Source: Algoriphagus pacificus (lineage in GTDB: Bacteria > Bacteroidota > Bacteroidia > Cytophagales > Cyclobacteriaceae). From it: a stretch of DNA of 64,000 nt. The stretch covers positions 744,001-808,000 of the forward strand of contig NZ_JAFKCU010000002.1 of the NCBI RefSeq assembly GCF_017254845.1, written 5' to 3'. Shown here one piece after another: positions 8,396 through 16,318 of this stretch; within the stretch, counting starts at the first letter, position 1; every line of letters begins with the position of its first letter. Made by a program: the position numbers and the translations under genes. The notes beneath the pieces were generated by a model. That model saw only the letters and a program-made list of their open reading frames with translations. It was not told the origin of the DNA and did no database searches.

Positions 8396-8959
8396 TTATC
8401 CAATCGAAAGAATCAAGCTAATCGTATTATTTACGGTCGTAGAAATCTTATTTATGATCTCATTTCGATCCCCACCAATTTCTAATTCCTTAATCCAAAC
8501 TTGAAGTCCTTCTTGTTCAAAGTTTTGATTATCAAAGGTGTAAATTAATTTTTTTTCTAAAATGAGTCCAGGGTAATCCCATGGACTGCCTGTGTCACCA
8601 AGATTAAATCCACCCTTAAAAAGTTTAGTTGAAAGCGAACTTGAAATCTCGTTTCCAGTTAGTGCCATGAAGTACATTCCCACCCCAAACCAATTCAGAA
8701 GCCTAAAATTCAAGCCTTTTTTTTCATCAAAATCTCGGATAATATCCAAAACGTGATAAGGCATGCCTAAGAGATCATTTCCTTTGGACAGCTTAAAAGA
8801 TTTGTGTTTTGAGTGAACGGCAGAAAGCTTTTCCTCAGAAATTCCTTCAGCAACCTCATTCAAAATTGTCCAAAATTGGAGTTTGAGACGATGTTGTTTT
8901 TTGAATAATTCAAGGTCTTTCCAAAGGATTAAATCAGGATTTGATTGGTTAACATCCAT
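8396..8959 (-). CDS. Unknown 187-residue protein coupled to fabH
   Basis: I do not recognise this family. The protein has no signal peptide or membrane segment; it looks soluble, mixed helix and strand, with an aromatic middle region (LLNWFGVGMYFMAL near residues 90-105) and a hydrophobic C-terminal helix. The ATG at 8959 is one base after the TAA of fabH, which strongly suggests co-transcription and perhaps translational coupling. The context hints at a link with acyl-ACP metabolism or with the lipid product of FabH, but nothing in the sequence proves it. Coding status is supported by tight spacing, typical codon use and absence of any competing reading. Confidence 0.7.
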   Translation of the reverse strand: MDVNQSNPDLILWKDLELFKKQHRLKLQFWTILNEVAEGISEEKLSAVHSKHKSFKLSKGNDLLGMPYHVLDIIRDFDEKKGLNFRLLNWFGVGMYFMALTGNEISSSLSTKLFKGGFNLGDTGSPWDYPGLILEKKLIYTFDNQNFEQEGLQVWIKELEIGGDRNEIINKISTTVNNTISLILSIG

Positions 8960-8960
8960 T

Positions 8961-9959
8961 TTACCATCTTAAAAGTGCTGAGGCCCAAGTGAATCCGGAA
9001 CCAAATGCAGCCAGACAAATTAAATCACCTTCTTTGATTCTTCCTTGTTCCCATGCCTCACTCAGTGCAATTGGAATTGTTGCGCCAGTAGTGTTACCCA
9101 AATGCATGATATTATTGAAAACTTTTTCATCTGGGAATTTCAGTTTTTGCTGAATGTATTGGCTGATTCGTAAGTTGGCTTGATGTGGTACCAATAAGTC
9201 AATGGACTCTTTGGTTAAATTATTTTTCTCCAATGCTTCATTAATTACCTCGATGAATCTAACGATAGCATGCTTGAAGACTACATTTCCATTCATTTTT
9301 AGAAAAAAACTTCCTGAATCAAACAATTCTTTGGAAAAGCGATCTTCCCGTGAGCTTCCAGGATCTTTGCAATAAAGCTCTTCTGCGTAAGTTCCGTCCG
9401 CATGGAGATGGGTAGATAGAATTCCAGAGTTTTCATTTTCACTTACCCCAAGAACGACCGCACCTGCTCCATCTGCAAAAATTACAGCACTTGACCTTCC
9501 TTCATTACTTTTATCCAATCCTGACGATTGAATTTCTGCACCTACCACTAAAATCCTTCGATACATTCCGGTTTTTATAAATTGGTCTGCTACTGACAAA
9601 GCATAAATAAATCCAGAACATGCATTTCTGATGTCCAATGCCCCAATTCCTGGGATGCCAAGTTCTCGTTGAAGTAGAACTCCATTTCCAGGCACATAGT
9701 AGTCAGGGGTGATGGTAGCAAAAACAATAAAATCAAGTTCTTTAGCTTCTATTCCAGCTCTTTCCAAAGCAATTTCAGTAGCTTTTTTTGAAAGACTGGT
9801 AACAGTATCTACGCCAGGCGTAAACCACCTTCTTTGTTCAATTCCGGTTCTCTCCACAATCCATTCGTTGTTTGTGTCCATCATTTGAGAGAGTTCCTCA
9901 TTTGTGACAATACGCTCAGGAACGCAATGTCCTACACCCAGAATTTTGGATTTTTTCAT
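8961..9959 (-). CDS. fabH: Beta-ketoacyl-ACP synthase III
   Basis: A 332-residue KAS III enzyme of normal length, which condenses an acyl-CoA primer with malonyl-ACP to start fatty-acid synthesis in the cytoplasm. The catalytic triad is intact: Cys114 in NACSGF, His259 in PHQAN and Asn289 in GNTTGA. The N-terminus (ILGVGHCVPERIVTNEEL and NEWIVERTGI) is typical. In Bacteroidota branched-chain primers are common, and several FabH paralogues often coexist; since the plsX-fabH-type housekeeping context is absent, this may be a secondary paralogue. A promoter-like pair (9987-10018) lies just upstream, and the unknown 187-residue gene follows by one base. Confidence 0.92.
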   Translation of the reverse strand: MKKSKILGVGHCVPERIVTNEELSQMMDTNNEWIVERTGIEQRRWFTPGVDTVTSLSKKATEIALERAGIEAKELDFIVFATITPDYYVPGNGVLLQRELGIPGIGALDIRNACSGFIYALSVADQFIKTGMYRRILVVGAEIQSSGLDKSNEGRSSAVIFADGAGAVVLGVSENENSGILSTHLHADGTYAEELYCKDPGSSREDRFSKELFDSGSFFLKMNGNVVFKHAIVRFIEVINEALEKNNLTKESIDLLVPHQANLRISQYIQQKLKFPDEKVFNNIMHLGNTTGATIPIALSEAWEQGRIKEGDLICLAAFGSGFTWASALLRW

Positions 9960-9986
9960 TTTGATTTGGGTTCATTAAAAAGAAAT

Positions 9987-10018
9987 CAAATATCGGAATA
10001 CATCAGTACTCCAACAAA
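9987..10018 (-). promoter_or_regulatory. Candidate promoter of fabH
   Basis: On the minus strand TTTG is followed after 20 bases by GATATTTG, one mismatch from TAnnTTTG. The spacing is the Bacteroidota optimum and the predicted start gives a leader of about 20 bases before the ATG at 9959. Confidence 0.5.
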
Positions 10019-10049
10019 AAGACTTGCTGAGCTGGAAAAAGGTTTTGGT

Positions 10050-10748
10050 TTATCCAAATAAAGTATAATTCCCATGTTGGTCCATAGGAGAGGTTTTTCG
10101 CATAACTGCCGCAGTATCATTTGCAACCGAGTTCACAAGTGGAGAAACCGTAAAGCTCAACATTTGATCTGAGGTATAAGGAGCCAGGTATTTTTTCAAA
10201 TCTTCTTCAGAAGAATAATTATCCAACCATTTTTTTTCAGCCTCTTTGGTTAAAATAACAGGCATTCTATCATGAATTTCCGATACGACTTCATTGGGAG
10301 TGGTAGTCAAGATCAAAAAGGTGTGTTGGGTTTCTCCTGAAACTGATTCGTACTCCTCCCAAATTCCAGCCATCGAGAATAATTCATTGTCTCGAAGTGT
10401 AAATCGATAGGGGATTTTCGTCTTTTTCCCCAGTTTTTTCCACTCATAAAAGCCATCAGCTGGAATGATGCATCTTCTTCTTTGGAAAGAGCTTTTGAAA
10501 GAAATTTTCTGGTCTACTGTTTCCGCCTTAGCGTTTATAAGTTTCTGAGCCACAGGTTTGTTTTTTCCAAAATCCGGGGTAATCCCCCAATAGAAAAAAG
10601 AAAAGCCTTTGGGACTGGCAGACGTGATTACCGGAACCAACTGTGTGGGCGCAATATTATATCTGGGATTGAAGTCAGGTAGCATTTCTGCCTGAAATCT
10701 CTCCTCTAATTCGATCTTGCTTTTACTCAAAGAATATCTTCCGCACAT
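10050..10748 (-). CDS. SRAP-family abasic-site DNA-protein crosslink protein (YedK/HMCES)
   Basis: A 232-residue SOS-response-associated peptidase family protein. These proteins trap abasic sites in single-stranded DNA through a thiazolidine link to Cys2. All key residues are visible: Cys2 in MCGRY (exposed after Met removal), Asn72 in NAKAET, Glu102 in FYEW and His159 in IHDRMPVIL. The length matches E. coli YedK. The Met-Cys-Gly start fixes the start codon at 10748. It lies 34 bases after the YheT-type hydrolase gene on the same strand, so it may share that transcript; no LexA-like box was recognised. Confidence 0.93.
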   Translation of the reverse strand: MCGRYSLSKSKIELEERFQAEMLPDFNPRYNIAPTQLVPVITSASPKGFSFFYWGITPDFGKNKPVAQKLINAKAETVDQKISFKSSFQRRRCIIPADGFYEWKKLGKKTKIPYRFTLRDNELFSMAGIWEEYESVSGETQHTFLILTTTPNEVVSEIHDRMPVILTKEAEKKWLDNYSSEEDLKKYLAPYTSDQMLSFTVSPLVNSVANDTAAVMRKTSPMDQHGNYTLFG

Positions 10749-10782
10749 AATTCGGTTGGTTGTGGTGTTAAAGAGTTGGAAG

Positions 10783-11742
10783 TTAGATATCCCTGCTTAT
10801 AAATTCAACTGCCCTTTGCTCAGAATAATAAGGAATTGTGGATTTTTTTGAAGTAAATCCAACATGTCCTCCTTTTTCAGGGAATTCAAAGTAAACTTGG
10901 TCTAGCTTTTCCGCCATTTCATAGGGATAACAAGCTTTGCTTAGAAAAGGATCATTCAAGGCATTTAACACCAAAGTTGGAATTTTGATCTTATCCAGAA
11001 AGTAAAGTGATGAATTGACTTCATAATACTCTTTGGCATCCGAAAAACCATGCAAGGGACCTGTCAGGTAATCATCAAAATCTGCCAAAGTCTTGATTTG
11101 ATGAAGCATTTCCAAAGGGATTTCATTGGGATGGCTTTGTGCTTTTTGGATTACTTTTTCCTTTAATGTTTTCAAAAATCGTTTGGAATAAAGCGTGTTT
11201 TCCAAACTGGAAATTTGTGCGCTAGCACTACTGAGATGAAGGGGGACAGAAATAGCAACAGCTTTCTTGATTTTTTCGGTTTCTAGTCCCTTTTCTCCGA
11301 TATATTTTAAAACCAGGTTTCCGCCCAATGAAAATCCAATCAGAAAGATTTCATCATAATCATTGGAGGAATGAGAGACAACTTGATTTAGATCGTAAGT
11401 AGCACCGGAATGATAAAAAATCGGTTTTTGATTTAACTCATCTCCACATCCACGATAGTTCCAAGTGAGAACATCGAACCCATTTTGAAGGAAAATTTTA
11501 GCCATTCCCAAAATATATGCACGGGAACTATTTCCTTCCAGACCATGGTTGACGATAACAAGTTTGGAGCTACCTTGACGGTACCAATCCAAGTCGAGAA
11601 AATCATCATCAAACGTCTTAATTCTTTCCCTGATAGGCTTTTGCAATTCAACTTTCCTGAAAATTGCAGGATAAATTGTTTCCAAATGCCGGTTGAAAAG
11701 CCACTTTGGTCTTTGATAATTGTCGTTTCTAATGATAGGCAT
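10783..11742 (-). CDS. YheT-type alpha/beta hydrolase
   Basis: A 319-residue hydrolase of the YheT/ABHD1-3 group. The catalytic triad can be placed: Ser138 in GFSLGG, Asp264 in NALNDPF and His293 in GGHVGF. The N-terminal NHGLEGNSSRAY (residues 65-76) supplies the oxyanion-hole region characteristic of the family, and LTWNYRGCG is also typical. Members are predicted carboxylesterases or lipases with unknown physiological substrate. No signal peptide is present. The gene diverges from the pyruvate dehydrogenase E2 gene across a 120-base spacer, and the SRAP gene follows it. Confidence 0.88.
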   Translation of the reverse strand: MPIIRNDNYQRPKWLFNRHLETIYPAIFRKVELQKPIRERIKTFDDDFLDLDWYRQGSSKLVIVNHGLEGNSSRAYILGMAKIFLQNGFDVLTWNYRGCGDELNQKPIFYHSGATYDLNQVVSHSSNDYDEIFLIGFSLGGNLVLKYIGEKGLETEKIKKAVAISVPLHLSSASAQISSLENTLYSKRFLKTLKEKVIQKAQSHPNEIPLEMLHQIKTLADFDDYLTGPLHGFSDAKEYYEVNSSLYFLDKIKIPTLVLNALNDPFLSKACYPYEMAEKLDQVYFEFPEKGGHVGFTSKKSTIPYYSEQRAVEFISRDI

Positions 11743-11793
11743 ATCAGGGAATTGGTGAATAAAGGCTGAAATGCAGGGGGAAAATACTAGTTT

Positions 11794-11801
11794 TATATTT
11801 G
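11794..11801 (+). promoter_or_regulatory. Candidate -7 box for the E2 gene
   Basis: TATATTTG matches TAnnTTTG exactly, about 62 bases before the E2 start codon. No convincing -33 TTG is present. Confidence 0.4.
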
Positions 11802-11862
11802 ATTAAAGTCATTATAAAAACTATTTTTGGACACTTTAAAAACGAATAGAGCGCAATAACTC

Positions 11863-13515
11863 ATGGCCGAAATTATTAGAATGCCTAAAATGAGCGACAC
11901 CATGGAAGAAGGTGTGATCGCTGCATGGTTGAAAAAAGTAGGGGATACTGTAAAACCAGGAGATATTCTGGCAGAGGTTGAAACTGACAAAGCAACAATG
12001 GAGCTTGAATCCTACGACGAAGGTGTGCTTTTATATATTGGAGTACAAGAGAAAGATTCTGTACCTGTAAATGGTGTCATCGCTGTGATCGGGGAAAAAG
12101 GTGAAGATTACGAGCACCTGCTTAATGGATCTGATAAATCTGAGAAAAAAGAAGAAGCTCCTAAATCAGAAGAAAATGCTTCTAAATCCGAAGAGAAGGA
12201 TTCAGAAGCAAAAAAATCTGAGGCTCCGGCAGAAAAAATTGATGTATCTAACATCAATGCAACTGTCATTACCATGCCTAAAATGTCTGATACCATGCAA
12301 GAGGGAACAATTGCTTCTTGGTTGAAAAAGGTCGGAGATGACATTAAGTCCGGTGAAATTATTGCCGAAGTTGAAACCGATAAAGCAACCATGGAGCTGG
12401 AAAGCTATGAGGATGGTACTTTACTTTATATTGGTGTAGAAGCTGGTGACAGCGTGCCTGTGGATGGTGTAATTGCCGTAATCGGAGAAAAAGGAGCTGA
12501 CTTTGAGACTTTACTTAAAGCTCAAAAATCCAATGCTTCCGAACCTGCTGCCGAATCTAAGCCAGAGCCAGCTGCTGAAACAAAAACTGAATCAAAATCT
12601 CCTGCTCCTGCAACTTCTGCTCCAAGCGCACCTGCGCCTGTCAATACTGCCGATGGTGAGAGAATTAAAGCTTCTCCTTTAGCGAAGAAAATTGCAGAAG
12701 AAAAAGGTGTTGATATCCGTCAGGTAAGTGGTTCAGGGGACGGAGGAAGAATCATCAAGAAAGATGTAGAAAACTTTGTTCCAGCTGCCGCGCCTCAAGC
12801 TGCTGCTGCAGCCGGTGCACCTGCTATTGGACAAGAAAGCTTCAAAGAAGAGAAAGTTTCTCAAATGCGAAAAGTTATCGCAAAGAGACTTGCTGAAAGC
12901 AAATTCGGAGCTCCTCACTTCTATTTGACCATGGAAATCAACATGGACAAAGCAATTGAGGCTAGAAAAAGCATGAATGAAGTTTCTCCAGTGAAAATTT
13001 CCTTTAATGACATGGTGATCAAAGCTGCTGCTGCTGCTTTGCGTCAGCATCCTAAAGTAAATTCAAGCTGGTTAGGAGATAAAATCAGATACAACGAGCA
13101 TATTCATATTGGAATGGCCGTAGCGGTAGAAGAAGGTTTATTGGTTCCTGTGATCCGATTTGCTGATAACTTGTCGCTTTCGCAAATTTCTACTCAAGCA
13201 AAAACCTTGGGCGGAAAAGCTAAGAACAAAGAGCTTCAGCCTAAAGATTGGGAAGGAAATACTTTCACCATTTCAAACTTAGGAATGTTTGGAATCGATG
13301 AGTTTACTGCGATTATCAATCCGCCAGATGCATGTATTTTGGCAGTTGGTGGCATCAAAGAAACTGTTATCGTAAAAGATGGTCAGATGCAAATTGGAAA
13401 CATCATGAAAGTAACGCTTTCCTGTGACCACAGGGTGGTTGATGGATCTGTTGGTTCAGCATTCCTGATCACTTTGAAAAGCCTTTTGGAAGATCCAGTC
13501 AGAATTCTGGTTTAA
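11863..13515 (+). CDS. Pyruvate dehydrogenase complex E2, dihydrolipoyl acetyltransferase
   Basis: A 550-residue E2 subunit with the order lipoyl-lipoyl-E3/E1-binding-catalytic. Lipoyl domains lie at about 1-78 and 132-210, with lipoylated lysines Lys43 and Lys174 in identical ETDKATMELES motifs. The two Ala/Pro/Glu/Lys-rich linkers (about 88-125 and 222-262) are typical flexible arms. The peripheral-subunit-binding domain spans about 266-305 and the catalytic domain 325-550, with the active-site His523 and Asp527 in SCDHRVVDG. It transfers acetyl groups to CoA. The E1 and E3 genes are not adjacent, as is common in this phylum. A strong terminator at 13534 ends the gene. Confidence 0.95.
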   Translation: MAEIIRMPKMSDTMEEGVIAAWLKKVGDTVKPGDILAEVETDKATMELESYDEGVLLYIGVQEKDSVPVNGVIAVIGEKGEDYEHLLNGSDKSEKKEEAPKSEENASKSEEKDSEAKKSEAPAEKIDVSNINATVITMPKMSDTMQEGTIASWLKKVGDDIKSGEIIAEVETDKATMELESYEDGTLLYIGVEAGDSVPVDGVIAVIGEKGADFETLLKAQKSNASEPAAESKPEPAAETKTESKSPAPATSAPSAPAPVNTADGERIKASPLAKKIAEEKGVDIRQVSGSGDGGRIIKKDVENFVPAAAPQAAAAAGAPAIGQESFKEEKVSQMRKVIAKRLAESKFGAPHFYLTMEINMDKAIEARKSMNEVSPVKISFNDMVIKAAAAALRQHPKVNSSWLGDKIRYNEHIHIGMAVAVEEGLLVPVIRFADNLSLSQISTQAKTLGGKAKNKELQPKDWEGNTFTISNLGMFGIDEFTAIINPPDACILAVGGIKETVIVKDGQMQIGNIMKVTLSCDHRVVDGSVGSAFLITLKSLLEDPVRILV

Positions 13516-13533
13516 GAAATATAAAAATCTGTC

Positions 13534-13559
13534 AAAAAGTCCTGAATTCAGGACTTTTT
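13534..13559 (+). terminator. Terminator after the E2 gene
   Basis: A perfect 26-base palindrome (AAAAAGTCCTGAA and its complement) lies 18 bases after the E2 stop; the A-arm and T-arm make it usable in both directions. Confidence 0.88.
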
Positions 13560-13651
13560 GCTTTTTGTATGGTTATTGGTAGGATTGGGAGAGAGAAAAG
13601 TTTTTTATTAAAAGATCCAGTTTATTTAAAACTGATATTCAAGCATAAAAC

Positions 13652-14194
13652 ATGACAAAAATAAAATCAACTACCGTCGTTGCGATCAGACATAATGGAG
13701 AAGTGGTAATCGGAGCAGACGGTCAAGCTACTTTAGGAAATACTGTTGCGAAAAGTACCGTCAAAAAATTGAGGATTTTGCAAGGAGGTAAAATTGTGAC
13801 TGGTTTTGCAGGATCAACTGCGGATGCCTTTACTCTTTTAGAAAAATTCGAGGAGAAGTTAGGCGCATTTGGAAACAACATGAAGCGGGCAGCGGTAGAA
13901 TTGGCAAAAGAGTGGAGAACAGATCGAATGCTTAGCAAATTGGAAGCAATGATGATTGTTGCAGATAAGGAAGATATTTTGATTATATCAGGTACTGGAG
14001 ATGTTATCGAGCCAGATATGGAAATAGCAACAATTGGTTCGGGAAGCATGTATGCGCAATCTGCTGCTCGTGCGATGAAACAATTTGCTCCACACATGAC
14101 TGCTGAAGAAATGGTTCGGGAAAGTCTGAATATCGCTGCAGATGTGTGTATTTATACGAATCACAACCTGGTCATTGAAAAAGTCAATTCCTAA
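13652..14194 (+). CDS. hslV: ATP-dependent protease proteolytic subunit HslV
   Basis: A 180-residue N-terminal-nucleophile protease of normal HslV length. The catalytic threonine is Thr7 after removal of a short MTKIKS leader; TTVVAIRHNG, GADGQATLGNTV and the GFAGSTADAFTLL block are diagnostic. HslV forms a double hexamer capped by the HslU AAA+ unfoldase in the cytosol. The hslU gene, adjacent to hslV in many bacteria, is not in this window; the neighbour is a TetR gene beyond a strong terminator, so hslV is a single-gene unit here. Separation of hslV and hslU is known in Bacteroidota. Confidence 0.95.
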   Translation: MTKIKSTTVVAIRHNGEVVIGADGQATLGNTVAKSTVKKLRILQGGKIVTGFAGSTADAFTLLEKFEEKLGAFGNNMKRAAVELAKEWRTDRMLSKLEAMMIVADKEDILIISGTGDVIEPDMEIATIGSGSMYAQSAARAMKQFAPHMTAEEMVRESLNIAADVCIYTNHNLVIEKVNS

Positions 14195-14209
14195 AACAAG
14201 AAATTTTTA

Positions 14210-14238
14210 AGCCGGAGATTTATTCTCCGGCTTTTTTT
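14210..14238 (+). terminator. Terminator after hslV
   Basis: A 9-bp stem AGCCGGAGA/TCTCCGGCT with a 5-base loop is followed by a run of seven T residues. Confidence 0.92.
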
Positions 14239-14299
14239 GCTCTTTTTTAAACCTGATCAATGCTTTGGGTGTTATGCAAGAGATTATCATCTATTAATT

Positions 14300-14965
14300 A
14301 TGGAGTCTACCAAAACAAAAAGAACAAGCAAGAAAGATTATAGAAAACTGATTTTGGACGGTTTTAAAAACCATGTGTTGGAAAACGGAAGTTCACCAAA
14401 ATCAGTGTTCAAATTTGCCAAGGATTTGGGAATGAAGGAGGAGGATTTTTATACTTGGTTTACTTCTTTTGATGCGATCAAATCTGCAATCTGGCTAGAA
14501 ATATTTGACGATACTCTAAAGCAGATAGAAGCTCAAGAGGTCTTTAAAGAATACAGCGCAAGAGAAAAATTTCTTGGGTTTTTATTCACCTGGATTGAAG
14601 AATTGAAGAAAAACCGTTCCTATCTGTTGAGCCTATATCAAGATAATAAACCTGCAATGGCGGCTTTTCCAAAGGAAATAGGAGACTTCAAACAGAAGTT
14701 TAAGGAATTTGCAAGCGAGATTATTTTGGAAGGAAAAGAAACTGAGGAAATAGCCAATAGGCCTTTTATCAGTGATAGATACGATGAAGCCCTATGGGTT
14801 CAAGTTTGGTTTGTTTTCAAATACTGGATTGATGATAGATCTCCAAGATTCGAAAAAACAGATGCCGCTATAGAAAAATCAGTGAATTTAGCCTTTGACC
14901 TGATGGGTAAAAGTGCCTTGGATTCATTTATTGATTTTGCAAAATTCATGTACCAATCTAAATAA
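14300..14965 (+). CDS. TetR-family-like regulator paired with an AarF kinase
   Basis: A 221-residue protein with a TetR-type N-terminal helix-turn-helix (about residues 12-58: ILDGFKNHVLENG, then SVFKFAKDLGMKEEDFYTWF) and an all-helical C-terminal domain suited to dimerisation and ligand binding. The ATG at 14300 was chosen because longer readings begin with TTG at 14237 inside the hslV terminator. Its TAA is immediately followed by the ATG of the AarF/UbiB gene, so the pair is one operon; the combination recurs in Bacteroidota. The helix-turn-helix is less canonical than in classical TetR proteins, so the protein may be a non-DNA-binding relative. Ligand and targets are unknown. Confidence 0.75.
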   Translation: MESTKTKRTSKKDYRKLILDGFKNHVLENGSSPKSVFKFAKDLGMKEEDFYTWFTSFDAIKSAIWLEIFDDTLKQIEAQEVFKEYSAREKFLGFLFTWIEELKKNRSYLLSLYQDNKPAMAAFPKEIGDFKQKFKEFASEIILEGKETEEIANRPFISDRYDEALWVQVWFVFKYWIDDRSPRFEKTDAAIEKSVNLAFDLMGKSALDSFIDFAKFMYQSK

Positions 14966-16288
14966 ATGATGGCTGAAAAAATGAATGAACAGGAATCTAT
15001 TCCAGTTTCAAAAGTACAACGTGCTGCCAAGTTTATTTCTACGGGTGCGAGAGTAGGGGGGAATTATGTAAAGCATTATGCCAAAAAGGTGGTGAATCCA
15101 AGTTTGGATAAGGAAGAGCTACATCAAAATAATGCATCTGATATTTACAATTCTTTGAGTCAGTTGAAAGGTTCTGCTCTCAAAGTGGCTCAGATGATGT
15201 CCATGGATAAGAATTTGTTGCCAAGAGCTTACCAAGACAAGTTTACCATGGCGCAGTATTCTGCCCCTCCTTTGTCATTTCCATTGGTTGTAAAGACCTT
15301 TCAAAAGTATTTCGGGAAATCTCCTGAGCAGCTATTTGAAACTTTTACAAGATCGGCAGTAAATGCTGCTTCCATTGGGCAGGTTCATAAAGCCACGAAG
15401 GATGGAAAAACCTACGCAGTTAAAATTCAATATCCAGGGGTAGCAGATTCTGTAAGTTCTGATTTAAAATTGGTTAGGCCATTTGCTTTGAGGTTGTTGA
15501 ATATGAATGAGCGCGAGTTGGATCATTACATGGCGGAAGTAGAAGAAAAGCTATTAGAAGAAACCGATTACGTACTGGAAATCCAGAGATCCAGAGAGAT
15601 TTCAAGTGCCTGTGAACATATTCCTCATCTCAAGTTTCCTACCTACTATGATGAGCTTAGCTCGGATAGAATCATCACCATGGATTGGATTGAGGGGAAA
15701 CATCTAAAAGAATGGTTGGACCTTAATCCAAGTCAGGAATCAAGAAACCAAATTGGACAGGCCTTGTGGGATTTTTACCATCACCAAGTTCATAATTTAA
15801 AACAGGTCCATGCAGATCCACATCCAGGAAACTTTATCGTTCAGGAAGGAGATCAACTTGGTATAATTGATTTTGGTTGCGTTAAAGTTATTCCAGAAGA
15901 TTTTTACAATGGATATTTCGCGTTGATCAAGAAAGATCTTTTGATCAATCAGGAAGAATTAGATCAGATATTCTACGATTTAGAATTTATCACCGATAAA
16001 GATTCCAGCGAAGAGCAAGCTTATTTCAAAGGAGTATTTAAGGAAATGATTTCCTTACTTGGAAAGCCTTTTCATGTTGATAAATTTGATTTTGCGGATG
16101 ATGGGTTCTTTGAGCTGATCTTTCAGTTGGGTGATCGAATCTCGAATGATAAAATGTTTAAAAAATCAAGGCAGGCAAGGGGATCGAGACATGGTCTGTA
16201 TGTAAACCGTACCTACTTTGGATTGTATAATCTTTTGAATCAATTACAGGCAGAGGTAATCACTACCAAGCCAGCTTGGTTAAAATAA
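14966..16288 (+). CDS. ABC1/AarF/UbiB-family atypical kinase
   Basis: A 440-residue member of the UbiB/COQ8/ADCK family. The family-specific motifs are intact: the KxGQ-type region (Lys68-Gly69, Lys73, Gln76), the Ala-rich nucleotide loop AASIGQVHKA (134-143), the invariant Lys153 in AVKIQ, the catalytic HADPHPGN (282-289) and the metal-binding IDFG (Asp302). Members act as atypical ATPases or kinases supporting isoprenoid-quinone and other lipid pathways. The C-terminal membrane anchor of proteobacterial UbiB is not evident. Bacteroidota make menaquinone, so a direct ubiquinone role is unlikely. It starts directly on the stop of the TetR-like gene. Confidence 0.9.
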   Translation: MMAEKMNEQESIPVSKVQRAAKFISTGARVGGNYVKHYAKKVVNPSLDKEELHQNNASDIYNSLSQLKGSALKVAQMMSMDKNLLPRAYQDKFTMAQYSAPPLSFPLVVKTFQKYFGKSPEQLFETFTRSAVNAASIGQVHKATKDGKTYAVKIQYPGVADSVSSDLKLVRPFALRLLNMNERELDHYMAEVEEKLLEETDYVLEIQRSREISSACEHIPHLKFPTYYDELSSDRIITMDWIEGKHLKEWLDLNPSQESRNQIGQALWDFYHHQVHNLKQVHADPHPGNFIVQEGDQLGIIDFGCVKVIPEDFYNGYFALIKKDLLINQEELDQIFYDLEFITDKDSSEEQAYFKGVFKEMISLLGKPFHVDKFDFADDGFFELIFQLGDRISNDKMFKKSRQARGSRHGLYVNRTYFGLYNLLNQLQAEVITTKPAWLK

Positions 16289-16317
16289 AAAAGGGAAGCT
16301 AAATGCTTCCCTTTTTT
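16287..16317. terminator. Bidirectional terminator between convergent genes
   Basis: An A-run, the stem GGGAAGC/GCTTCCC with a 5-base loop, and a T-run sit between the aarF stop and the stop of the convergent dehydrogenase gene; it can work on both strands. Confidence 0.92.
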
Positions 16318-16318
16318 G

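Noticed and set aside
12108-12392. Antisense reading opposite the E2 lipoyl domain
   Set aside because: It is a shadow of the repeated lipoyl coding sequence with serine-rich low-complexity content.
13534-13559. 26-base perfect palindrome as a regulator-binding site
   Set aside because: It lies 18 bases after a stop codon with an A-arm and T-arm, which is the form of a terminator.
14237-14299. N-terminal extension of the TetR-like gene from TTG 14237
   Set aside because: It starts inside the T-run of the hslV terminator and adds a sequence unlike any TetR N-terminus.
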